This document shows, in pieces, positions 17,863 through 27,900 of a DNA stretch of 64,000 nt; position 1 is the first letter of the stretch; each line of letters starts with the position of its first letter. The stretch is from JBBEBE01 sp040882505 (GTDB lineage Bacteria; Bacteroidota; Rhodothermia; Balneolales; Balneolaceae). The stretch is from positions 186,001 to 250,000 of the forward strand of contig JBBEBE010000008.1 in the NCBI GenBank assembly GCA_040882505.1. Direction: 5' to 3'. The notes below the pieces were generated by a model. The model saw only the letters and a program-made list of their open reading frames with translations. It did not search any database and was not told the DNA's origin. Position numbers and translations under genes: made by a program.

Positions 17863-19029
17863 ATGGTCTCAATAGTTGGCTTTGATCAATCAAGAAGTAT
17901 CTGGACCCTTGTATTTTTGTTGGTTTCGATGGCTATCACAGGGTGTGAAGGCAGTGAAGCAGATGTGCACGATTTAATCGCTCCTCTCGTCGAACTTGAA
18001 GAGTTCGAAACGATTGTAGCATACGAAGATAACCTGCTTGCAAGACCGAGTCTTCTTCACTTCGACAGGAAGTCCGGCAACTTGTTTGTCTACGATTATG
18101 ACCAGTACACACTGTTTGAAATCAACCGAATCGGTGATGTTCTGAACGAATTTGGTGGAGAAGGTGGAGGTCCCGGTGAACTTGCGGGAGCTCGGAATGT
18201 TTTCATGAATGAGAATGAAGTCTACATACAAGACCATCTCCGCTTTTTTATCCACCGGTATACCCGAAATGGGAATTTTACTGATTCATTTGATTATGGG
18301 GCCCAACGATCGTTTTCATCGGATCGGCCACCCCCACCTCCAAGCCCACCGATTCCACCTGATTTTTATAATCAACCGTTTGTGACAGGGCAAGGTCAGG
18401 TGATTCTTCCTGAATTCGAGAACGAGGAATTCCTTTATCAGCTGCAGAATTGGGAAAGTGAACAATTGGCCAGAATCGGAGAGCGTCCTGACGAATATAT
18501 CGTCACGATCGATGATAACACTCACCGATCATACATCACGAGTCAAACGGTACCTCCAACGGAACGGCACCGGACATTCTTGGTAGACATTCCCTCAGAG
18601 CCGGGTGAGTTTTTTATTATTTACAGCAACGAGAATCTGATCACTCGATACAATCGAAACGGAGAGAAGTTATGGGAGCGGGAACTTCCCGAAACTCCTG
18701 AACTCTCTCAAGTTCAAGAAGATTATTACTTGCTGCTGGAGGGGATACAGCCTGGAAGACGATTTCCACTCAGAAGGTATGTTCATGGCGCAGTTTCTCC
18801 TGAAAATGAACTCTACCTGACCACCTACACGAACATGTATTCTCCGATCGAAGAAAAACGACCGCTATTTGTTCACAGATTCAGTAGCGACGGCCAGATA
18901 CTGGAACGATACAAACTGGGATCCGATGACGAGAACAATCTTGCTATCCAAATCGGTGTCGATTTCGAAAATCGGGTTTTCTACGCCATTGTTCTGGAAA
19001 GCGGCGAAGTGAGGGCATATCCGTACTGA
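17863..19029 (+). CDS. Six-bladed beta-propeller lipoprotein, subfamily E, with polyproline loop
   Basis: This is a 388-residue lipoprotein (lipobox ITGC, Cys28) with GGEGGGPGEL ending at residue 107. Blade repeats are LHFDRKSGNLFVYDYDQYTLFEINRIG and VSPENELYLTTYTNMYSP. Residues 156-166 are PPPPPSPPIPP, an uninterrupted proline-rich loop between blades that no other propeller here has. The first ATG giving a lipoprotein signal is at 17863. Ligand unknown. Confidence 0.82.
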   Translation: MVSIVGFDQSRSIWTLVFLLVSMAITGCEGSEADVHDLIAPLVELEEFETIVAYEDNLLARPSLLHFDRKSGNLFVYDYDQYTLFEINRIGDVLNEFGGEGGGPGELAGARNVFMNENEVYIQDHLRFFIHRYTRNGNFTDSFDYGAQRSFSSDRPPPPPSPPIPPDFYNQPFVTGQGQVILPEFENEEFLYQLQNWESEQLARIGERPDEYIVTIDDNTHRSYITSQTVPPTERHRTFLVDIPSEPGEFFIIYSNENLITRYNRNGEKLWERELPETPELSQVQEDYYLLLEGIQPGRRFPLRRYVHGAVSPENELYLTTYTNMYSPIEEKRPLFVHRFSSDGQILERYKLGSDDENNLAIQIGVDFENRVFYAIVLESGEVRAYPY

Positions 19030-19221
19030 TAATCCAACTGATAGTCGTTCTGCCACATTTCGGAGTAGTCCAAAATTTAGATGTCGACTGTATGTGAAAA
19101 TACAAGGTCAATTTGGATTAAAAATAAATTGGTTTATTATCAAAGGGTGGTTCAAAATGGTTTCGTAACCACAAGATGCGTATTGAGATAGCTTCATGAA
19201 ACGAAAAACAATCTTTTGAAA

Positions 19222-19542
19222 ATGACCATTAAAACTATACTGAGTGCTACCTTTTCCCTTCTCATGCTTTTGGGCTGTTCCAATGTTCAAAAGGACGTAA
19301 CGAATCTGCCAGAACGAACCATCGAAGTAGTTGTTTCGGACAGTGAAGTGATAACTCTCGACGGGAAAGAGCTTCACGTCTCTTTTTTTGAACAGATGTT
19401 AGAGGAGCTGAATAACTCCTACGATCTCACAGTAGATATTGACATCCAGCCCGACGCGATTACCGGTGTAGTCTTTGATGTTTCGCATACGGTACATCGA
19501 CAAAATCTGATGCTTGCAACAACGACCAACTTGGATAGATGA
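19222..19542 (+). CDS. Lipoprotein with an ExbD/TolR-like periplasmic domain
   Basis: This is a 106-residue lipoprotein (MTIKTILSATFSLLMLLGC, lipobox LLGC, Cys19). The mature part reads like the periplasmic domain of ExbD/TolR: IEVVVSDSEVITLDGKELHVSFFEQMLEEL, then LTVDIDIQPDAITGVVFDVSHTVHRQNLMLAT. This corresponds to the family order of a beta-strand with a short G-K turn, a helix, a V-x-I-x2-D strand, the G-x-V-x2-V helix and the final strand ending LAT. It lacks the ExbD transmembrane helix and its proton-path Asp; a lipid anchor replaces it. Its stop overlaps the next start by 4 bases (ATGA), so it is translationally coupled to the following propeller gene. The ATG at 19222 is preferred to a TTG 6 bases upstream. 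The similarity is a judgement by eye. Confidence 0.55.
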   Translation: MTIKTILSATFSLLMLLGCSNVQKDVTNLPERTIEVVVSDSEVITLDGKELHVSFFEQMLEELNNSYDLTVDIDIQPDAITGVVFDVSHTVHRQNLMLATTTNLDR

Positions 19543-20621
19543 TAAGAACCGTTGTCACAATCGCCTTGGCGGGCCTCTGTTCTTTGATGGCATGCACGTC
19601 CAGTGATGAACATTCATCCGTGGAACGTGAATCGTCGAATATCGAAGATTTGGGCTTCTTCGATCGAGTTGCACAACCGATAGCCGAGCGAGTTGTTAGA
19701 GCTCAACTGTCACCAAAAGACAGTCTCATGTTGTCGAGTGATCTTGAGATCTATGGCGTCAGCCATATGATCTTGGAGGACAGGAAGCTCTATATCGTAG
19801 ATGGTTCCCAACTGCGAATTGCCATTTTGGATCCCGAAAGCTTGCAAGAAGAACACGCCATCGAGCTTTCCGAAGGAGGAGGTCCGGGAGAATTGCCTCA
19901 TATCGGGAATTTTGATGTGCAAGGTGATCAAATCATGTTGGGGGACCGTAGTCTTCAACGAATCCAGTATCGTGATTTGGCCGGAGAACTGATTAGTGAG
20001 GCCAGTATCGAAGCCTATCCGAAGTCGATGGGACTGGCGCGAGATGGAAACATGATCGGGCTGCTGAGCCCATTGATGGCGAATAGCGATGATGTGATTC
20101 ATATCGTGAGTACCGAAGGAGAGTTGGTGAACAGCTTTGCAACCATTCAGGATGGAAGAAATATGCTCACTGATTTACGGATTCACGGGTATGTTTCCTT
20201 GGGAGGGAATGATCAACTTTATTACGCCGGATATGCTGAGCATCTACTGAAAAGCTGGGACATGGATGGAAATCTAATTTTTTCAGTCGAAACGATCGAA
20301 CCGGCTCCCGACGGTATTAATTATCATACGTTTGAAAATTCTGAACGTAGAGGGGCAGGGTACTCAGAATACGGGGTGTACTCGGCGAGTGGGCTGATAT
20401 CAACTGGGGCCGATTTGGTTGTTGTCCATGCGGGAATGCCATCATTCTCGGCACCGGATCAACCTCAATACCTGGATTTCTACAATCCGGCATCGAGGAT
20501 GTATTCACACACGCTAGTACTTCCTCACAGGACTTCGAGAATCGCTATCTACGAAAATACCCTCTATGCTTTGCATTTGGTCGATGACGAGATCTATCTG
20601 TTTCGATACGCAATGGAGTAG
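19539..20621 (+). CDS. Six-bladed beta-propeller lipoprotein, subfamily F
   Basis: This is a 360-residue lipoprotein (lipobox LMAC, Cys19) with SEGGGPGEL ending at residue 119. Repeats: MILEDRKLYIVDGSQLRIAILDPE, FDVQGDQIMLGDRSLQRIQYRD, and a terminal RIAIYENTLYALHLVDDEIYLFRYAME. Its ATG overlaps the stop of the ExbD-like lipoprotein gene by 4 bases. The pair recalls the periplasmic TolR-TolB pairing (ExbD-like domain plus propeller), although TolB lacks a lipid anchor. Last gene of the plus-strand propeller run; the RND operon begins 76 bases downstream. Confidence 0.82.
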   Translation: MIRTVVTIALAGLCSLMACTSSDEHSSVERESSNIEDLGFFDRVAQPIAERVVRAQLSPKDSLMLSSDLEIYGVSHMILEDRKLYIVDGSQLRIAILDPESLQEEHAIELSEGGGPGELPHIGNFDVQGDQIMLGDRSLQRIQYRDLAGELISEASIEAYPKSMGLARDGNMIGLLSPLMANSDDVIHIVSTEGELVNSFATIQDGRNMLTDLRIHGYVSLGGNDQLYYAGYAEHLLKSWDMDGNLIFSVETIEPAPDGINYHTFENSERRGAGYSEYGVYSASGLISTGADLVVVHAGMPSFSAPDQPQYLDFYNPASRMYSHTLVLPHRTSRIAIYENTLYALHLVDDEIYLFRYAME

Positions 20622-20697
20622 AATGGCCATCGGTTACTCCATGCACTCGAACAAAGCGATGTAAAACGAGAGCGCATCCAATCTACATACAAACCTA

Positions 20698-23600
20698 TTG
20701 CTGCTAAATCGTCCCATAACGGCCATTATCCTTATTCTTGCCACGTTCATTTTCGGGGGGTTGGCCCTCAGTGAGCTGTCGGTAGATCTGTTGCCCGAAG
20801 TGGGATCGCCTGAACTGGTGGTGCAGACCGATTGGCCCGGCGCGTCGCCCCGGGAGGTGGAGCACCGGATCAACGAGCCACTCGAAGCACTCCTGAACAC
20901 GGTACCGGGGATCGATCAGGTGCACGGGTTCACCCGACAGGGACAGAGTCTCATCTACCTCCGGTTTCGCTGGGGTCACAACATGGATATCGGGTTTCTG
21001 AACGTTCGAGAAAAGCTCGATCAGGTCCGGTACAGCCTTCCTGAATCTTCCGGACGACCCCAGCTCATCTACAATACAGCGGCCGACGAGCCCATCGCTG
21101 TGGTGGCCGTCACAGCCAGCGATCGTCCCAATGACGAGTTCGACACCCGCCTTTCGCTCAAACGATGGGTCGAGCAGGTTCTATCACGTCGTCTGGAGCA
21201 GGCGAACGGCATTGCCCAAGTGATTCCTGTGGGAGCAGTGGAGCCTGAGGTTCAGATTCGCTACCTGCCGGCACAACTGGATCGGTACGATCTTTCGCTG
21301 AGCGAGGTCAGTCGCCAGGTGAGAGAGGCCAACGTCTTTACGGCGCCCGGGGAGCTACGAGACGGATGGTACCGATACTCCATGCGAATCGAGAGTCGTG
21401 TCCGGGAGCTGGAAGATTTGCGAGAGATTCCGGTTCTGCGTCTTGGGCAGGGACGGATCCTTCGTTTGGGCGAGGTGGCCGACATTGAAATGGCAGAGGC
21501 CGACCCGACATCGTTTGCCATGCTGGATGGCCAACGTGTGTTGAACCTGTTGGTGAAGAAAGAGTTCGGAAGCAACACGGTAGAAGTCTATGATACGCTG
21601 ATGCCGCTTCTTGACGAGATGCGTGAGCTTCATCCGAATATCGGCATTGAAATCATTCGCGAGGACGCCACCTTCATTCGCGGGGCCATTCGAAATCTGC
21701 TTCAGACACTGCTGATTGGAGGCATTCTCGCCTTTTTCGTCCTCTTCTTCTTTCTCAATGATATTCGTACGCCATTCACAATCGGCATTGCCATTCCGGT
21801 CTCCATTTTCCTCACGTTCTTTGTCATGTACGGATCGGGAATTCAGCTCAACATCGTGTCGCTGAGTGGCCTTACTCTTGGTATCGGCTTGCTGCTGGAC
21901 AATGCCATCGTGGTTCTCGAAAACATCAACCGCCATACGTCCCTGGCACCCTCGATCAAGCGGGCTGCGGCTGTGGGTACCCGGGAAATCGCCCTCGCGG
22001 TGACCGCCTCGACATTTACGACCATATCGGTCTTTTTGCCGCTTGTTTTTTTGGGGGGCTTCGAGGGCGCGTTCTTCCAGGATCAGGCCTATACGCTATC
22101 AATCAGCCTGATCGCCTCCCTTCTGGTGGCTCTGGGAATCCTGCCCGTACTGGTGGTGCAGATCCTCGAACGCAGAGAGAAGCAGCGCAAGGAGAAAGGG
22201 AACGTGGACACGCTGAATACGCGTCCATTCTTCGACCGCATGCTGGACGGGTATGAAGAGAGCCTTGAGCGTGTATTGGCGCGTCCTCTGCCTCTTGTAC
22301 TGTTTTCGCTGATGCTGGCCGGAGCTGCTCTCTGGTTCTTTACTGCCTCCCCCAAAATGATGCTGCCGGAAGATGCCCCCTCGCAGGTCACTTACCGGGT
22401 ACAACTTCCAGCCAACGCGACGCTCCACTCGACCCTGCAGGCGTCACAAGAACTCAACGATCGGTTGAAGAGTGAACGACTGGGACAAGGGCGCATACAG
22501 ATGGAAGGCGGCTACACGGACCAGACCAACCTCTCCAATTTGGCACGGGAAGGGTTGAACCGGTTTCGGGCAGTGGTACCGGTGCGGGGCCGGGGCGAGG
22601 CCGAACAGGTAGAGCAGGTGGTCCAACAACTGGGAGAGGATTTCGCCGAGTGGACGATTGAACCAGTAGCTACCAATCAAAGTTGGAGCGCCATGATCGG
22701 GGCCGACCAACCCCCCGTGATTTTCCGTTTTGTGGGCATGGACCGGGGGCAAAGCGAGCAACTGGCCGGAGCGTTTGAGCAGCAGTTGGCGAGCCTCGGT
22801 GTGCCAGTAACCCTTCGCAAGCAGTTCGAGCAACAGATCGACACCTGGAACATCCGGTTCAACGCCGGGCGTCTGCTGCAACTGGATCTGTCCGAACAGA
22901 ATGTGATTGGCTATCTGGAGTCGATCACCCAAGGGAGCTTCGTTACCGACTGGCAGCGAGAAGATGAACAGATCGGTATTCGACTCCATGGCCATTCCGA
23001 CCCGATGTACGATCCGAGAGATCTGAATCTCCGGATGGGCAATCTGGACATCCCACTAACGCGTATTGCTTCGCTTGAGCGGCGTCAGGAGGCCGAACAG
23101 CTTGAACGGGTGAATCAGACCCCGGTGCTCAGCTATGTGGCCGATTGGCAGCTGAGAGAATGGACCCGGAATCGGTCTACCGTCACTGAATCCGTTCAGC
23201 AGTTCATGCGTGATCACGGCGTGGAACTGCAGCTGGCCGGGAATGCAATTCAGGTCGAAAAGCTTGTGTGGGACATGGGGAGGCTGCTGTTACTCAGTAT
23301 TCTGATTATCTACATAATCCTGGCCATTCAGTTCGAGAATCTGAAGTATCCGCTGATTATTATTCTGGCCATTCCATTCGCCTGGGTCGGTTCTTTTACG
23401 GCGATCTGGCTCACCGGTACGGGTCTCAACGCTCTCTCGTTCATGGGGATTCTCATTCTGACCGGGATTGCTGTGAACGACTCCATCCTCAAGGTGGATT
23501 TCATGAGGCGGTACCTGCACGAAAAGGGCGATCTGCACGAAGCGGTCACACTGGCTGGCAAGCTCCGTTTCCGGCCGGTCGTCATGACAAGCATTACAAC

Positions 23601-23790
23601 CATTTTGGGACTTGTTCCGATGTTGATTCCCTTTGGAGATGGGTACGCCTTCCGCCAGTCCCTGGCTGTCGCACTCATGGGCGGCCTGGTGACCAGCACG
23701 ATGTTGACGCTCTACTTGATCCCGCTCATTTTCCGGCGGATCGAACGAGGGCGGGATCACGGTAAACACGCCATCCCCCGATCACCTTGA
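20698..23790 (+). CDS. RND-family efflux transporter permease subunit (first)
   Basis: This is a 1030-residue inner-membrane RND pump of the AcrB/MdtB type. Visible are the N-terminal helix (ITAIILILATFIFGGLALSELSVDLLPEVGSPELVVQTDWPGASP), the TM4 motif LTLGIGLLLDNAIVVLENI with the proton-relay Asp, GGFEGAFFQDQAYTLSISLIASLLVA, and LTGIAVNDSILKVDFMRR in TM10. The AcrB Lys940 position is Asn, with a Lys five residues later. The only in-frame start after a stop at 20662-20664 is TTG at 20698, which puts LLNRPITA at the N-terminus as in the family. It is followed by the fusion protein and a second pump. Confidence 0.93.
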   Translation: MLLNRPITAIILILATFIFGGLALSELSVDLLPEVGSPELVVQTDWPGASPREVEHRINEPLEALLNTVPGIDQVHGFTRQGQSLIYLRFRWGHNMDIGFLNVREKLDQVRYSLPESSGRPQLIYNTAADEPIAVVAVTASDRPNDEFDTRLSLKRWVEQVLSRRLEQANGIAQVIPVGAVEPEVQIRYLPAQLDRYDLSLSEVSRQVREANVFTAPGELRDGWYRYSMRIESRVRELEDLREIPVLRLGQGRILRLGEVADIEMAEADPTSFAMLDGQRVLNLLVKKEFGSNTVEVYDTLMPLLDEMRELHPNIGIEIIREDATFIRGAIRNLLQTLLIGGILAFFVLFFFLNDIRTPFTIGIAIPVSIFLTFFVMYGSGIQLNIVSLSGLTLGIGLLLDNAIVVLENINRHTSLAPSIKRAAAVGTREIALAVTASTFTTISVFLPLVFLGGFEGAFFQDQAYTLSISLIASLLVALGILPVLVVQILERREKQRKEKGNVDTLNTRPFFDRMLDGYEESLERVLARPLPLVLFSLMLAGAALWFFTASPKMMLPEDAPSQVTYRVQLPANATLHSTLQASQELNDRLKSERLGQGRIQMEGGYTDQTNLSNLAREGLNRFRAVVPVRGRGEAEQVEQVVQQLGEDFAEWTIEPVATNQSWSAMIGADQPPVIFRFVGMDRGQSEQLAGAFEQQLASLGVPVTLRKQFEQQIDTWNIRFNAGRLLQLDLSEQNVIGYLESITQGSFVTDWQREDEQIGIRLHGHSDPMYDPRDLNLRMGNLDIPLTRIASLERRQEAEQLERVNQTPVLSYVADWQLREWTRNRSTVTESVQQFMRDHGVELQLAGNAIQVEKLVWDMGRLLLLSILIIYIILAIQFENLKYPLIIILAIPFAWVGSFTAIWLTGTGLNALSFMGILILTGIAVNDSILKVDFMRRYLHEKGDLHEAVTLAGKLRFRPVVMTSITTILGLVPMLIPFGDGYAFRQSLAVALMGGLVTSTMLTLYLIPLIFRRIERGRDHGKHAIPRSP

Positions 23791-23861
23791 GCTGCAGAAA
23801 CGGTGGCGACACGATGCAACTGAAATCAGTTTTAACCGGAACGGACATGATGGACTTCTAC

Positions 23862-24974
23862 ATGGATGAAACCCTTGGGATACGAAAGGCGACGACATTT
23901 CTGATGGTGACCGCTCTGATCGCATTGGCCGGCGCGTGTACACCACAGAGTGAGGGAGAAGAGCCCGGAGTTCCGGACGATGTCGATGTTCGCCCGGATG
24001 TCGTTTTTTCGGTGACCGATGGCCAATTGTTGAACGTCCACATTGAAAGTCAGGGGGTGGTGGAGCCAAGTCGAGAGGTGTCCATTCGTCCGCGAGTAAG
24101 TGGATATCTGGATCATTCGATTCTCGAAGACGGAATCTTCGTCCAGGAGGGAGACACACTGTTGGCGTTGGATCGACAGGAGTGGGAATATCAGCTACAA
24201 CAGGCAGAAAACGGGTATGAAGAGGCGCAGGCGGAGTACTCCATCGAATGGCAGCAGAGAGGCGGGCCTGACGCACAACATCCGGCAAATCGGCTCATGC
24301 GCGTCACCTCGGGGCTTGCCCAAGCCGAGTTGGAACTGGAACGTGCCAAGTTGGAACTCTCCTATACGTCCATTCAGGCCCCTTTCACCGGTTACCTTTC
24401 CGTGCCGAACCGGTTCAGCCCGGGGTCCTATCTGACCAGTGGCGAGGAGCTTGGCCGTCTGGTGGATGACCGGACCGTTCGTGTGCGTCTGGATGTCCTT
24501 GAATCGGAGCTGAATCGTTTGGAAAGCGGGATGTCTGTCCAGGTAGAGGGGCCGGATGGCACCTCGAAGGAGGGGGTCATTCGATCGATATCGCCCGTGG
24601 TGGATCCCGACCGGAAGTCGGGTCAGGTGTTGGTGGAGATCGACAATTCCGACCGGAGGCTGCTTCCGGGGATGACGGTTCAGGCCCGCATTCGGGTGGA
24701 ATCCCATAGCGGCAGGACGCGTGTTCCCCGGTCGGCCATTCTGGAGCGCGACGGGGGGCGGACACTTCTCTTTCGGTTGAACGGCAATCAGGTCGACTGG
24801 ATCTACGTGGATCCGGTGCATCGAACGTCGGAGTGGGCCATCATCAATCATGAAGATCTGTCGCCGGGGGATACGGTGGCTGTGGACCAGCACTTTACGC
24901 TGAGTCATCAACAACAGGTGAGGGTTCGCATGGCCGGCGAGATTGATCGGGAAGAACCGGTAGGAGGGGAGTGA
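23862..24974 (+). CDS. RND efflux periplasmic adaptor (membrane fusion) lipoprotein
   Basis: This is a membrane fusion protein of about 370 residues. The start at 23862 gives a clean lipoprotein signal (Cys at 26 in LAGAC); other in-frame starts are ATG 23814, ATG 23847 and a TTG at 23787 that overlaps the upstream stop. Domain order: biotinyl-lipoyl half (REVSIRPRVSGYLDHSILEDGIFVQEGDTLLALD), a short alpha-hairpin, the second half (LSYTSIQAPFTGYLSVPNRFSPGSYL), beta-barrel (VRVRLDVLESELNRL) and membrane-proximal domain (RVPRSAILERDGGRTLLFRL). It links the inner-membrane pumps to an outer-membrane channel not encoded here. Its stop overlaps the next start. Confidence 0.9.
   Translation: MDETLGIRKATTFLMVTALIALAGACTPQSEGEEPGVPDDVDVRPDVVFSVTDGQLLNVHIESQGVVEPSREVSIRPRVSGYLDHSILEDGIFVQEGDTLLALDRQEWEYQLQQAENGYEEAQAEYSIEWQQRGGPDAQHPANRLMRVTSGLAQAELELERAKLELSYTSIQAPFTGYLSVPNRFSPGSYLTSGEELGRLVDDRTVRVRLDVLESELNRLESGMSVQVEGPDGTSKEGVIRSISPVVDPDRKSGQVLVEIDNSDRRLLPGMTVQARIRVESHSGRTRVPRSAILERDGGRTLLFRLNGNQVDWIYVDPVHRTSEWAIINHEDLSPGDTVAVDQHFTLSHQQQVRVRMAGEIDREEPVGGE
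24962..24973 (+). promoter_or_regulatory. Shine-Dalgarno and overlapping GTG start of the second RND gene
   Basis: AGGAGG at 24962-24967 precedes a GTG start at 24971 that shares GTGA with the stop of the adaptor gene. It is one of the strongest ribosome-binding sites in the window and fixes this start. It also shows that the organism uses Shine-Dalgarno pairing at least at some genes. Confidence 0.75.
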
Positions 24975-27900
24975 TACAAGAGATCTTTCGCAGGCGATAC
25001 TTCATCTCATTGAGCTACCTGCTCATTGCTGTGGTGGGGTTTGCCGCGTGGTTGAATATTCCGCTGGAGATGGCCCCGGATATGAGTCTGCCGTCCGTGA
25101 CGGTCTCCTACACGTGGGGGTCGGCCTCGCCGGAGGTCATGGAACAGGAGATTACCCGGCAGGTGGAGCAGGCGGCCATGCGGTTGCGGAATGTGGAGCA
25201 GCTTCGTTCGGTCTCCGAGGAGGGGGTCTCCCGGGTGACGGTTACGTTCGAAAAACATGCGCCGGTCGAGTATCGCGTCATCGAGCTGCGGGAGTATCTG
25301 CACGGCCTCCGGGCAACGCTTCCCCCGCAGCTCCAACCCGTGATTACCCGATCCATCCCGCAGGAGTTGCAGGAGCAGGAGACCTTCATGGCTTGGTCTC
25401 TCAGTGGGGAGAGGAGCAATCGGGAACTCTATGAGATCGCCGGTCGCCAGATCCGGATGCAGTTGCTTGCTCTGGAAGGACTCTCGGACATTGACATTTC
25501 CGGGGCAGAGGATCCGGCCTTGTCCGTCAGGTTCGATACATACCTGCTGGAGCGCTACGGGTTGGATCAGCGCCTGCTATTGGCCGGGATTCAGGAAAAG
25601 CTTCAGTGGCATTCGGCCGGGTACAGTGAGAAGCAGAGCGATCGGGTGCATCTTCTTGTACCACCACAGTTCGACTCACTTGACGAAATCCGGGGGATGG
25701 AGGTGGAGATTCCCGGCTCGAACCGACTCGTTCGGCTCGAACAGATCGCGCGTGTCGCCATTGAAGATTTCCCGGTTCGGAGCGTTCGGCGCATGAACGG
25801 GAATCCAGCCGTGACGCTGACGTTTGTCAGAGAGAGCGGCTCTGATGCCATCTCGCTGGCTTCCGGGATTCGCACCGAAATGGAACGGATTCAGCAAACC
25901 CTTCCGGAGGATATCCACCTGCAGCTCGAGCGTGATTCGACCGAAGATTTGCGGGCACAGTTTGATGATCTGCAGTATCAATCGATCTTCAGCCTGCTGG
26001 TTGTTTTTATCATTCTGCTGCTGTTCATTCGCAGTTTTCGTGCACCGTTTGTGATATTGGGGAGCATTCTCTTCTCACTGCTCATGAGCGTCTCGATCCT
26101 TTTTTTCATGGATCATACCATGAATGTGCTCACCCTGGCCGGACTTACCGTGGCGCTGGGGATGATCATTGACAATGCAGTCGTCGTCTTTGAGCAGATC
26201 AACCCCCGGTTGCCGGCAGGCCGCGAGGAGAGGATCGGGCACGTACGAAGTGAGTTACCGCATACGCTCGTCCCGGTGTTTGGAAGTACGCTCACGACCG
26301 TCGGGATCTTTTTGCCACTGATGTTTGCCATGGAAGAGCTACAGATTTTTCTGGTGCCATTGGCCGTTGCTCTGACGCTTACACTACTCTCCTCGGTCCT
26401 GGTAGCCATGAGTTGGATTCCCTACTCGCTCATCTGGCTGGTACCTTCGCAAGCCCGGGTGACCACGCGGGATCCGTTGGATCGGCATCTGGACCGGCGA
26501 CTCGACCGATGGCTGCTGCGCACCTTCCATCTGCGACACCGGTACCGTTGGGCGTTTTATCTGCTGATTGCCGGGCTCATCGGATTGCCTCTGTTTGCAA
26601 TCGAAGAGCCGGATTGGGAAGAGACTCGTTGGCCGGAGTTTTCAAGGGTCTATTTTGACAACCGGGCAGAGATTGATCCGCTGGTGGGCGGACTCACGTC
26701 CCGATTTTTCGACGAAGTCCATTTTGGTTCGCCCTGGCAGGGACGGGACCAAGAGGTCATTTTCATCAATATTCGAACACCACAGGGTACCCCGATCGAA
26801 GAAATTGACAAAATTGCCCGCCGGTTCGAGAGCATTGCCTCGCAGTACGAGAATGCGTTTGATTTCTACGAGACGCACATCAACGAACAGAGCGGGGCCC
26901 AAATCCGCTTTTTTATCAAGAACGACTACTTGTCGGAGCCCGAGCCCTACCGTTTTTTCGGAGAAGCGAGCTTTTTGGCGGCGCGAACCGGCAATTCAGG
27001 GATTTCGGTGAGTGGTCTTGGTCAAAGCTTTGGACGAAGTTTGGGTGGGGCTATTTCCGGACAGCGGATCGCGCTTCGCGGGTTTTCCTACGAGGAGCTT
27101 CTCGATTTGGGCCAGGACATCCGGGCCCGGCTCATGCAGAACCCTCGTGTCCAGGAGGTGGACCTTCACAGTGTCGGATACGGGATGCCACGGATGTTTC
27201 AGTATGTGCTGGAATTGGATAACGAAGAGTTGGCGCTGAGGGGACTGGATCGGTCCCGACTACAGGAGGCGATTCAGCTCGATGTGAACCCGACCAACAT
27301 TCAGGGGAGGGTAGAGTTGGAGGGGAGGCAACTCTACCTGATGGGTCGGAGTCAAGGACAAACCGGCTACGAGGAGGATTTGCGACACCATGTGAGAAGG
27401 AGTGGCGACCAACTCTTTACCTTGGACGAAGTAGGAGATCTCTACCGGGAGCAGACGCTGCCTCGGATCATTCGTGAGGATCAGGCCTACCAGCGGACAC
27501 TGACGGTCGATTTTCTGGGGCCCTACAGGATGGCGCAGAACGTCATCGAGACCACACTGGATGATGTCCGGGTTCCGGTCGGCGCATCGATCGAATTCGG
27601 ATCGGGGATGTTTGCGTGGGGGCAGGATGATCAGACAAGGAACTATCTGGTGCTCTTCTTGTTAACGGTCTTGTGTGTCTGGATGATTGTCTCGGCCTTG
27701 CTGGAGAGTTGGAACGACCCGTTGGTGGTAATTCTGGCCGTGCCACTAAGCTTGATTGGGGTGATGGCTGGTGCGCTTTGGCACGGTATCACTTTTGGAC
27801 AGGGAGCCATCGCCGGCACCCTCCTTGCGGTTGGAGTGGTGGTAAACAACGCCATTCTGTTGATTCACGAAAAGCAGAGTTTGCGACGATTGGGGGTGCA

